64,000 nt of DNA from Pyrocephalus nanus (Eukaryota > Chordata > Aves > Passeriformes > Tyrannidae), in assembly GCA_038380795.1 (NCBI GenBank), contig CM076272.1:3167001-3231000 (forward strand), in the 5' to 3' direction. Each line of letters opens with the position of its first letter. The stretch's first letter is position 1. Of this stretch, positions 24,509-35,270 are shown one piece after another. Below the pieces are notes generated by a model, which did not search any database, was not told the DNA's origin, and saw only the letters and a list, made by a program, of their open reading frames with translations. The position numbers were made by a program, and so were the translations under genes.

Positions 24509-24612
24509 GTGCAATAACACTTAGAGGCTGTTATTAGAGCTGGAGCTCCATTGTGCTGGATGCTGTACAGACATACAGTAAACTGCAATCTCTGTCCTGG
24601 ACAGGTTACAGC
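24509..24612 (+). repeat. Ancient amniote interspersed-repeat fragment
   Basis: The order acttagaggctgttattaga, then ctccattgtgctggatgctg, then tacagacatacagtaa and a closing cctggacaggttacagc resembles an old repeat consensus abundant in turtle and crocodilian genomes (gcgctgtacaaacacatag type). Similarity is judged from memory and the element is diverged. A copy retained in a bird would be very old. Confidence 0.5.
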
Positions 24613-26329
24613 TTCTCTGTACTGTTGTGCAATGGCCCATTAGAGCAGCCTTATTAGGCATTAGTGCCCAAAATAGTTCCATGGTTCCGTAATGGAAAGG
24701 CACTCCCAGACCTTTTAACCTGTGAAGGCAGCAGCGCTCCCTAATTCAGCTTTGCCCGTGTTCTTCCAGCATTATTAGTGCTGAGGCTTGTTAGACAGAA
24801 TTTTAAGAAATCTTAGTTTCAAGTGTGGTTGGAACTGGCCAATTCTGCTTTCTCACTGAGTCCTCCTGAGGGTAGAAGAGCAGAGCCAGGCCATCCTCTT
24901 TCATATCCTCAGCATGGGGTTGTGTTTTGTCAAATGCATTTCCCTGTGAGCTGAATTCTTTCCCAGCTGTTTTGTACTTCGCCCCATTCCCTTGACCTTG
25001 TGCCAATCAATGATGGATTGTACAAGTCCCCATCAAAAACACTGCAGAAGCCAGAGGAATGCTAGCTTCTTTCCTGGGTACTACATTAAATCAAATATTT
25101 TAAGCCTAAAATGGTTGGGGATGATTCTTCTATTTCAATCTGCTCCTTCAGATTAAAAAGCTGCTAAAAGCTTTGGCTTGTCTTGATGCATCTGCTGCTT
25201 CATGACCAATGAATGGCATGTCCAGCACTGGGGGCTGTGGGTGGGAGGATGATATTTTGTGATAAATGTACCTGATGGTGTTTTATGTTCAGAAAGTTTT
25301 TTAAAAGCTTTCTACAGCAAATGATCAATCTGGGAGAGAGATTGCTGAAAGAGCATTTAGTGTCCTTTGACTCTGAGGAACAAGTGAAGTCCAAAAAGAC
25401 CACAGACCTCTAACCAATGCAAAGTTATGTCATCTTTTGCTTGTGCCTCTTTCTTGCCTTCCCCTCTGTGATGCTGTTACTGTTAGATTGGCCAGAAGTG
25501 CAGAATATATTTCTGTAACATGTTATGTATCAGATCTCTTACTAATTCTCCTTTTTTACAGTTTTGTGGCCAAAAGATTAAATCTGCAAAGCATGAAAAA
25601 ACCATAAAATAACAGAGTATGGTTTTTTTCACTTGCTTTGCATTCAGTTTTCTGTGTCAGGAGTTCAGTGAGGCAGATTCTGTTGTGATGGGAATCAATG
25701 GTGGTAGAGTTGATTGATTTGAATTTAATGGTATGAGGATTTCCTGAGTAAGCTGGAGGGCTGGAAACATTCTCAGAGACAGAGTTGGTAGAGCCAGTCT
25801 ATAAAACCTTTGAAATGATGAAAAAGCAAAAATATCAGACTTCTTCCTGTTAGACTACTGTGATCTGTCACAGCACCAGTGGTAGAAGGAGGAGAGGTGC
25901 AGAGGCTACAAAAGACAGCTCATATTTCTTCAAATGGCTGGTGGGATTTAGAACTGGTTTTAGCTCACATGAAATTTTGGGACTGAGGCCAAGCACTATT
26001 TCCGGAATTTGCGTTTGACCCATGGCTAGGATTAAGGGCTTGAATTTGATTTACTTTAAATCTGAGGCTGAACTTGGTTGACATCTACTGGTTGGGATTC
26101 TAGGAAATCAAAGGAAGTTTCATTGACTGATGTGAAATTCAGTTTTCAAATACTGGCGAGAAATCAAATACTTTTCAGCCATGTTCCAGCAACAAAATGA
26201 GAACCCTAACTGGTGATGCTTAGGTCTGACCTCAACACCCTCATTTCTCCTGCATTTTGGAACATGAGGCTGGCAAAGAGAAAAAAGATGTCTAGCAAAT
26301 AGACATTCAATTGGCTTAATATACAGACT

Positions 26330-26600
26330 ATTTTGCTGCAGTGTAACTGGAGCCTCTTATTAAGAATCTGATAGCACCTCTAAACAAGGAGAGCTACTCC
26401 CTTGGTGGGGGCAATCTCCAATCATATGCCAACATTGCTTTTGACATATTTATGACTCCAATAAAATCTCCCATCTGGTATATTTTAAAATAAAATTGAA
26501 AATTTATCACTTTGTTTTAGTTGGTTCGCCGTTCTCCCTGAGAGGAGATAGCCAGGCTGAGATTATTGCATCGGCAGCCTGTCAGCTGAGGTTAGGCTGA
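26330..26600. promoter_or_regulatory. Candidate conserved non-coding element
   Basis: The segment is rich in A/T with clustered motifs such as AATCATATGC, TTTATGACTCC, TATATTTTAAAATAAAATTG and TTTGTTTTAGTTGG. It has no low-complexity decay and is followed by a GC-balanced stretch. This texture is typical of vertebrate conserved non-coding DNA near neuronal genes. It is an inference with no alignment. Confidence 0.3.
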
Positions 26601-29600
26601 GGTGTGATTTAAATTTCAATACTTTCCACATTACAGCTGTCTGGGGTGGGGAAATTACAAGAAGAAAAGCAGAGAGTCTGTTATTTTTATTCATTAGTCT
26701 CTCCTGATTTGTTTTGTTTTTCTTTTGGTTAGCTCTGCTCACCATATAGAGCACCTGGAGAAAAAGATACTTCCCGTTTTTCTGGATTCCCACAGCTTTT
26801 GCTTGGTCAGAGGCGTTTGGGAGGGAGGAGGCAGAACCCAAGTGCTGTCTACCCTGTTGCTCTACCATCAGGCTGGGCTGTGATAGCAGGATGAGATCCT
26901 TTTCCACGTGTGGTGCTGTGCAGTTCACAGTGGTTAGAGAGGCTGTAACTTTTGGCAGAGCTAATGGAGCGATGTTGAGTCCCATTTCCCTGATGAAGGA
27001 CCGAAGGAGAGATGTGGATGGCCTTTTGTGTCACTGAACGTGGACAGCTGTATCTAAACAAGTCTAGATTTCATCACAGCAGAGAGAAATGGACATTTCT
27101 GGCAGCAGGAGCAAACATGCTGTTTCTAAGCCTTTATGGTGAGTTTAGGTCAGGCATTCTTAACAAGCTGCAAGAGATGAAATGATCACATACCACAGGA
27201 TTTTTCGTGTGTCTTGGAGCGGGTCTGGAAGGCGAAGCAGCTGAGGCAGAGTCTGGTGTTCAAGCTGCAGGCTGGAATCTGTTTCCCAGCTGGTCACTGG
27301 CATTTCACATTTAGCCTGTGTTGGACAGAAGCTGTGGAACAGGAGTGCTTTCTCTGTATGCAAACCTTTCTGAAGTGGAAGGCTGTCTCTAGGCCTCAGG
27401 CAGGCAGCAGTGTGTTCTGATTGCTTCTGATTAATGCTGGAGTCATGCCTGGCTGGCTGGTCTGGCGTTGCCCACCGATGCGTTTCATCAGGTGCATTTG
27501 TTCCTGTTTAGGTACTCGATAGTCTGGCTGTAGAATTATCAGAGGTCTTACCTGGGCAATATAGGGGAGTAAAATGCCTTTATCCCCCACCTCCAGCAGT
27601 TGCTTTGCTGCTCAGATTAGGACTCAAGCTGTAGTGGAGCTACTGACTGCCCTGCACTGCAGGGTAGGGGTAGTAAGGTGGGAGGGCACAGGGGTGATTA
27701 AAATGCCTGTGTAAGGGTTGCTGTAGGTTACCCCTCTTAAATTTGAATTCTTGAGTACCCTAGGCAGGGAAAAAAATTGGGAGAATTGCCAATGAATCTC
27801 CAAATGGCTTATTGGCTGGTGCAGCAGAATGGCAGTCCAGACATTGTAGCTTATATAGTTTTAGACTGGCTCTGGGGAATTACAGCAGCATTGCAGGTGC
27901 TTCTTCTGCGAGGAGATCAGATCCTACACGTGCATTACAGTCACTGAACCTGTATTGGGGCCAGATGTGACCTCAGCCCCACCTCTGTGTGCTGTGCTGT
28001 GAACTCCAGGGCAAAATGCAGCCCCCAGCTTGTACTTCAGACATAAGAATTATCTCCTGTGGAGCACATATAAAACACTTTTATGCACCAGTTGGGTATC
28101 TGTGTATTTATGCAGTGTGTTCCTCATTTCTAAACTGTGCTTTTTGGGCTCCTTATTACGTGCAATGGGATTTTGTTCTTCTGATATATTTTTGTGCAGG
28201 TGAGCATATGGTTAAGGATTTGCCCGTGCATTTTAGCACAGCATTAGTGCATGGATAAGTCTTTTGGGAATGCTGTGTTTGTTTATGATGGTGTGCTTTC
28301 ACTAGTGTACGTTCTGTACACATACAGTGCCTATGTGTGTATTATTTGGTTTGATTGTGCTGTTTTCCTGTTTTCTGGGCTGAACAATCATGGGTGTTTT
28401 GTTGCCTGCATTAGATAAATTATTTCCTTTCACAGCAATTGTACATTTGCTAATGTCAGATTTATTCTAAGTGGATATACAGGTGCAATTCTTCATTCAG
28501 TAGACCTAAATTTTGCCACATGGAATGAATGGATGCTTTGTTTGCATGCTCAGTGTATGAGTGCTCCCTTGGTACACATGCTCCTGTTGTCTGTAGAAAA
28601 AGGTGCTTTGCACTGAAAATAATCTGTGCCTGCCTTATGTGCTGTAAATGTGCATTTGTGAACATGGGGGTTACAATGTGTGTGCAGGGTGTGTGGTGAA
28701 AGTGTGGGTTATGTCTAAAAATCCATGTGCTCAGTTTTATATTTGTGCCATGTAAGCACATATTTCCCTGCATTTGCTGGCAGAGTTACACGAGTGTTGA
28801 GTCTTCATACTGTTAAAATAACAGAAGAATTGTCCACATATTTTCTAATTTCTTTAAAATGTCCTCCTGCTTCCATGGTTTAAATTTCTAAGTGTCTGTC
28901 CAAGTGATACATGTCAAAACATCAGGAAGGATATTTAAGCAGTTATGTCAATGGAATGAAACAAAGTCATGAGTTAATGCTTTTCTGATGCTGTATAAAA
29001 GGGAAAATGGTGAAGAAGAGCTACAAGTAAAATACAAAATGAAAAAGATCAACCAGAGTAAAGTCAGGAGGTTTGTTCTTAAACTGGAAACATCTACAGC
29101 AAAGGAACTCACATGACTGTATTTCTATTTTATGTCATCCTATGATCACACCATCCTGTCCCAGTCTCCCACCCTCTAGGGTCAGTTCCCCAGGAATCAG
29201 GAAGGATGATGAATCCCTCCTAACCTTGTTACTTCCTCTTGGCTGTCCTATCAGGTGCTTTGACAGTGAGTCAGGGCATTCATTATGCCACCATTTCTTT
29301 CCATGACATTTGAAAAGACCTGACGCAGTGGGAATGATTGAAGCGCCTGCTGCTTTTCTCTGTAATTATCCAGTTTCCTTGTTGGGACTGAAATTATTGC
29401 CCTGCAAGACTGCAGTGTCCCTATTGCCACGTAAGAGCTACACAAACACCAACCTGCTTGGCTGCCACTGCCACTGGTTCACAAATTCAGACATAAAAAT
29501 GGTTTTCCTTGGCTGCTGGGCTGTGCTGTGGAGTGCTGGAGCTCCAGGCACAGTGGGGGATGCTGGTAGGTGGTTATAAGCGACTTATCTCCTTTCTTTC

Positions 29601-30719
29601 CTGCATGTTGCTCTTTTCATGGTAACAGTAGTACACTGAAACAAGGGACTATGGTCCCTGAACTGTAATTAGTCCTCACACAGCCTTTGCTATGGTTTGC
29701 CCAACTGGAGGCCCTGCCTGTAGCCTGTGGCAGGAACATGAGGACAAATAGAGGGGAAAATAAAGAATGGGTTGAAGTCCGAGGAATAGAATGAGAGTTG
29801 AGGAAAAGCCTCAGTTACAGAGTGCCTTCTGAGGCATTTGCTTTTCAGGAGGTATTCAAGGAGTGTGTGCAGACATTGCCAAGGGAAGCTAGATCTGGAG
29901 CCATGAGGAAACACAAAAACTGGGAACAGTTGAAATTTTCTCAGCAAAAGGCAGGAGCAGTGCATCAGGAATGGTGTGAGACACCAGGGGAGCTGACAGG
30001 GATTCCTGTAGGTATTTGTTGGCCAACTGCTATTAAATCCTGAAGAGTCAACAAATAACTAGTCTTGATGCTCAAGGACTGCTGCTCTGCAGTCTATTGA
30101 GTTCTGTCTTCACCTGGGCTGTAAGTTCTCCTCCAGAGTGGATTCTGGAGTGTTAGTGGATGTGCAAGGTGAGAGAAGGGTGTAAGAATGGGAAAATTAG
30201 GTCGAAGTATTGATGAGGTAAATGTTCCTTCAGCCTGTGCTCAGAGAGCTGTTTGTAATAAGGAAGCAGGTAAAAAGATCCCTGAGGTGTGTGGGCAAAC
30301 CCTGTCTCAGCCCATGGGGCTTTCATGGAGCTCAGCTCTCACGCCAGCTCCTGGCCCTTGCTTCCCCCTTCTTTTGGCAACACATGCTGCCTCTCCCCTG
30401 CCCCCTCTCTCTCCAGTTCCTTGTGACAGGCTTACAAATCCTGGGACCCCTGATGCTGGAATGGCATTTTGGCCTAGCTGGAGTTGTTTATAAGCACAGA
30501 GCTTTGATGCTGTCTCCAAAGCCTCTGGAGAGCTGAGAAAGGGCTATTTTTCACGTGATGCTTTTGGAGAATGCTATGGGAAAAGGTCAAGGGACAGAGT
30601 GGGAACGAGTAGGTCACATACTCATTGGTTTAGGGCACCACGACAACATTGGTTCTTTAAGATCTCAGAGCCTGCTTTGTAAAAATAAGCACCTCTCAGT
30701 GAGCTGCCTGGGAAAGAAC

Positions 30720-30930
30720 AGGGGCACGCCTCCTGCGAGCGGATGTTCCCCGCGTTCCTTCCCTTGCCTTGGCAATCCCTGCGTCTCAGCGTCCCTGTGA
30801 GCCGGGCAGATCCCACAAACGGTGTGCAGCATTCTAAAAAGCCTCTTGGCTTACTGCTTTGACCTTTGTAAGACAAGGAGACGTTTTGTAAGAGCAGGGG
30901 CCTTCTGCACCTGACGCAGATGGGGTCCGG
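30720..30930. other. CpG-rich patch
   Basis: About eight CpG dinucleotides fall in roughly 80 bp from 30723 (for example CCTCCTGCGAGCGGATG and CCCCGCGTTCC), with several more up to 30935. The neighbouring kilobases are CpG-poor. It is too short for a standard CpG island. It could be a GC-rich enhancer, a small promoter or chance. Confidence 0.35.
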
Positions 30931-32949
30931 GAGCAGCGCTGCAGGATTCCTTGGTCCCTCCCTCTGTCAGCACCTTGGATCTGTGGGCAAAAAGCTCCAT
31001 CCTGAACAGCTGTTTGCCCTTTGGTTTTGCATGTTATCTTTCTCATTTAAATTGGGGTGGGGGGAAGCAGTCTATCAAGTCCTTCTTCCTTTCTTCCTCT
31101 CTGATTCACCCATACTACATCGATCAGCTGGGGGGTGGTGAGCGTGGTGCGAAGGAAGAGGAAGCAGAGGGGTGAGGTGGCAAGTCATTTACATTGGAAA
31201 TAAAAGCTGAATGTGCATTTCCCTACTGCTGCTATCAATCACTTAGATTTCCTGTATGCTCTGGAATAGAGGAATGGAGTTTGCTTGCTTCCCACTTCCC
31301 CCGGGAATGGAAACACTGATTTGTTTCACTGCCTGGAAATGCTGATCACTCAAAACATTTATTGTTTCAGAGACACATGCGGTTCTGAAGCTGAATTTTT
31401 CAGCTTCCTCTTATCTGATCTTCAGAAATGTCTTCAGATGTCCTGTAGACCTGGGGAATTACTCTGCTCTGGTAGAGATGTCAAGGTGCTGCTGCAGTGG
31501 CACAGAAAAGCCCACAGCCAGCTGAGCAGGTGCTTTACTGCAGAACCCTGGCAGATACCCTCTGGTCCCCATCAAAGCAGTTGCTTTGTTCATGTGTTCT
31601 GGCACCTGACCCACTGAGATGAGGTTTTGAGAGTCCTAAGTCCTGCTTGTTGTTGAAGCTTTTCAGTGACTTTTTTATGAGGTAACAAATCCGTTGAGAG
31701 AAAATTACCGTGGGGAATTAGATGGAACAGACAGATCAGTGTGTTTTTCATTGTTCAGCCCTGAAAGGGTTGGGGACAGTAGTAGAAACAACGTGGAATT
31801 GAGAAGAATAGAAAAAGAAGGAAAACAGAAGGAAGGAGTAGGACAAACTGAAAAATGAATGAAAAGTCCATATTAAATAGCAGAAATGAAGAAAGTGTAG
31901 AAGAATTCAGGTAGTCTTGCATACCAAGAAGGTAAAATAAAAATGCCCCACTGTACATTCACTCCTCTTGTGATAATGCAAAGGTCTGGCACACTTCTGC
32001 AGTATTTAGATCATATCTGGTCTCTGATTAAGAAACATCTTCCTCTCATTTAACAACCTCTCATTAGCCAAATTCTCATCGTGCAGAGGAAGTGCTGACC
32101 TAGTTCCTCCATGGGGGCAGTTCGGCTGAGGACAGTTTGGGACTCATGGATAACCAAAGGGATGAGGCACCAAAAGCCTTGTGTGGCTCCAGCAGCCCTT
32201 GTTTGGCTGTGACAGGGTTGGTTATGACAGGGTGTCTCAGCTTCTGTGGTGGCTGGAACCGGAATGTTGTTGGTATTCAGTTCAGTTGCTGTAATAAAGA
32301 GGCTGGTGAGGTACCATGTCCTTGAAGCATGGCCCTGGCCAGGAAACTCTCTCCTGGCTGTGGGGGACTGGAGCCCTGTTCCCTGGGGATGTGAGCTCAG
32401 CAGCCTGTATAGCTCAGCCGCTGTGGGTCGGGATAGTAACTCAGAGGGGACCTGTCGGAAAACCCAGGGGCTGGAAGGAAACGCTGCTGATGACTCAATA
32501 GGTAAGGCTCTTCCCTCTGTTGATGTTGGAGCTGAGCCACACAGACACATCCCTCCATAATTACCTACCAGTTACTTATAGTCCATGTTTTGTAACCACT
32601 GGCATTCTTGGTAGTTGTCCTTGCACCTGGACTCGTGAGGCTCTGGTGTTGCACCGGTGCTTGCAGCCTCTGAGAAGCAACAATCTGTTTGTCTCTGGCA
32701 TGAGGTGTCTTTAGCCCATTTGTGCACATCTCAGGCAGGTACATATGTTGTGACCAGCAGACAGATTATGGATTCGTTGCCGTGGCTCTGTCTGTTCTGC
32801 TTGCCCGTGGATGGTTGCGTGTGGGATGACATGCACATAAAGCCACCGAGAGATGTGTCATCAGCCACTCGGTTTCAGCCTGGTGTGGAGCTGGGAGGTG
32901 TTGGTGGCCTGGTGCTCGGGAACCTCTGGGATGGGCAGGTATCATGGGG

Positions 32950-33073
32950 CGGGGGCGGGGATGAATTGGGATGACAGAACATCCCGACAGGGAGAAGATT
33001 CCCGGCGGTGGGATTGAGCGAGGGAGACCCCTCGCGGTCACCGGGGAGGCGGCGGCCGAGCCCGGAGCACAGG
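32950..33073. promoter_or_regulatory. Micro CpG island, candidate promoter
   Basis: I count 13 CpG dinucleotides within about 130 bp, including GGGGCGGGGGCGGGG (overlapping SP1-type sites) and GGAGGCGGCGGCCGAGC. Flanking DNA is CpG-poor. A perfect splice-acceptor-like TTTTCTTTTCCAG follows at 33080-33092 and a perfect hairpin at 33109-33129. No ORF or known gene is attached. It may be the start of an unannotated transcript. Confidence 0.4.
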
Positions 33074-33108
33074 GATCTGTTTTCTTTTCCAGTCCTTCCT
33101 TTCAGACA

Positions 33109-33129
33109 TGAAGTCATGTAATGACTTCA
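33109..33129. repeat. Perfect 9-bp inverted repeat, 3-nt loop
   Basis: TGAAGTCAT, GTA, ATGACTTCA forms a perfect hairpin. Each arm contains TGACTT or its complement, so it could be a palindromic bZIP or nuclear-receptor-like site rather than an RNA structure. Confidence 0.85.
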
Positions 33130-33499
33130 GCTCTAGACAGTGCCAGCTGTGTTAACTGCAGTGAACAGTTCCACCTTTTTTTTTTCGTTTCTTAACGATC
33201 CACTTGGAAATGGGGAGGTGTTTTGTAAAACTGACACATTTTCGATCTGTATTGATTGCCCATGTGATATTGGTGTATTTCATTGCAACTGCTGCCTTAT
33301 GCTGAGAAGTTCATACTTTAAATCTCTTTTAAACCTGTTTGACCTTCTCTTGTGCTCTCATCCAGCCACACTACCTGCCTCTTCTCTGTTGCTCCCCAGC
33401 GTCTAAGTGTAATTGAATCGGTAAACACCTTTAATTGATCTGATCCTTTGCTGTGGGGGTGGTGAGACCCTAGCATGGGAGTCTCAGACTCTGAAGCTA

Positions 33500-33574
33500 T
33501 GGATGCCCCATCCCTGGAAGCATTCAAGGCCAGGTTGGACAGGGCATGGAGCAACCTTGTCTAGTGGAAGGTGT
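33500..33574 (+). repeat. CR1 LINE fragment (sense)
   Basis: The stretch atccctggaagcattcaagg, followed by ccaggttggacagggcatgg and agcaaccttgtctagtggaa, is the conserved segment shortly upstream of the avian CR1 3' end. The terminal hairpin and tail repeats are missing. Confidence 0.9.
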
Positions 33575-33884
33575 CTGCAACACCCTCATCCACCTCGCTA
33601 GCAAATGCACAGATTATCTGCTTCTCCTATTGGAGTTATTTCTGTGTAATTATTCTCTTTGCTGTGGCTGGCAGTGAGATCAACCCACCCATGCAGTGGC
33701 TGTGCAACAGCACTGCCTTCCTGTCCTGTTTGTGAGAACAGCCTCTCTAGAATTTTCTCAGGTAACAACCAGCACCAGGAAGATCATCCCAGCTCTTGTG
33801 CTCTTTATGGGATTTGCTCACTGCTGTTTCAATGGTCAGACACTTTAGTCTTCCAGGGATCTGTTGTTGTAGCTTGATGAATGA

Positions 33885-34015
33885 CAGCCTGGGAATCAGA
33901 AAAGATGGGCTGGACCTCTTGAGGGGTGGCTCATTTTAGTTAAGTCACTTTGGGCTAATCACATGGAGATGTTCAGAACAAGGATAATGGTCTGGCTCAC
34001 CTTTGCAAAGAGCTG
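33885..34015 (+). repeat. Ancient L3/MIR-like repeat fragment
   Basis: The succession ttaagtcactttgggctaat, then aacaaggataatggtctggc and cacctttgcaaagagctgag follows the order of the ancient amniote repeat tail (aagtcacttgggc, then a gataat run, then ctttgtaaagcgctgag). Divergence is high, so family assignment (L3/CR1-like or MIR-like) is uncertain. Confidence 0.4.
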
Positions 34016-35230
34016 AGAGAACTCGGCTGACACTGCCTTTTTCTGCCAGCTCCAGCAAAGGTTCAGGACCTCCCTCAGGACTCTGCCAACAGGCATTTTA
34101 CTGGCCTATTAGGAAGCACAGCAATATATTGCAGGGCTCTTCCTTGTTCTTTTGTCTCTCCCAGTGATGCTCAGCAGTTGCACACAAGTTACCACAACAT
34201 CATCTTGCCATCATTAGGTTGCTGTGTGTAATCACCACTTAGTGTGTTCACTGAGTCAGCTCTTTCCTGCCTTCCACAGTAGAGCTGACTGATCAAAACT
34301 AAAACGATCCTGCAAAAAATCTAGAAAGCTGAGGTTTCGTTTCTGCCCAAATTCCCTTCTGCACTGTTTTTATTTTTATCTGTTAGTGCTATTAATAGTA
34401 AATTTTCTGAGGTCATGAGCTGTTACTGCTTGAAGACAAGCTGCTAATGATGCTGCATACAAAGAGGTGATGGAAAGATGGGCTTAGAGGAGCTGTGGGA
34501 TCCCAGATAACTTCTCTAGAGCTGGAAAAAGGATTCCATTAGAGACTAGACCTTTAAGTTAGTGTCTCAATCTGTTAGACTTCTTCATGGAAGTTCCAGC
34601 TCTCATGTCTGGAGACAATGTGTATAAGGCAAGGGATGGTTGTTTCTTTAAAGCCCCCTGGCACTGCTCCTCTCTTCTTATTGCTGCTGACACAGATTTT
34701 TCCTCTCTTGCTGAATTTCAGTGCACCTGCTCATATGAACTAGGCTGTGCAAGGTTTTCTCAAGCTGAGTTTGTGTATGGTAACAGAAGCAGCACCCAAA
34801 AGCATCTTCCTAGGCTGAGAGGAGTCATTAGTATGCAAGGTGAAGCCTGGCTTGAGCAGCTCCATAGATGACCCACAGAAACTAATCACACAGTGAAGAT
34901 GTGCATTTAAAGGTCAAGTCACCTGACAGGAGACTGCAGGGATATTTTAGAGAGGCAGCAGTAGAACAGGAGGCTTTCCTATCAGATCTAGGTATTCACT
35001 CTGCCTCTGTATCATTATTATTGTCTTATATACTCAGTACAAGCCTACCTATCTACCTATGCATGCTAAAGGCATTGCACTCAGATTCAATATCACACAA
35101 GACAAGCTGATTTAGAATGTGAATTACCTCGTTATGTTCTGCTTGAGCCTCCAGGACAAGCTGCCTCGTCTTCCCTGCCTTAACCTGAGTTACCTAACGT
35201 GGGTTAGTCAGCCTGCATTAAGAATACACA

Positions 35231-35235
35231 TTTTC

Positions 35236-35266
<31 letters not shown>

Positions 35267-35270
35267 TTTT
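35231..35270. repeat. (TTTTC)n-like tract ending in T21
   Basis: A C-interrupted pyrimidine run passes into 21 consecutive T bases and then AAAACCC. It could be the poly(A) end of an old minus-strand retrocopy, but no body is recognised to its right. Confidence 0.9.

Larger units (their letters stand above)
24613..32940. other. Intergenic region, no gene recognised
   Basis: I recognise no coding exon, RNA gene or full mobile element here. ORFs are at most about 140 codons with no recognisable products. The notable contents are a candidate regulatory block at 26330-26600 and a CpG-rich patch near 30720-30930. Confidence 0.7.

Noticed and set aside
35231..35270. Poly(A) tail of a minus-strand retrocopy
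   Set aside because: No coding or repeat body is recognisable to its right. It is best described as a pyrimidine microsatellite.
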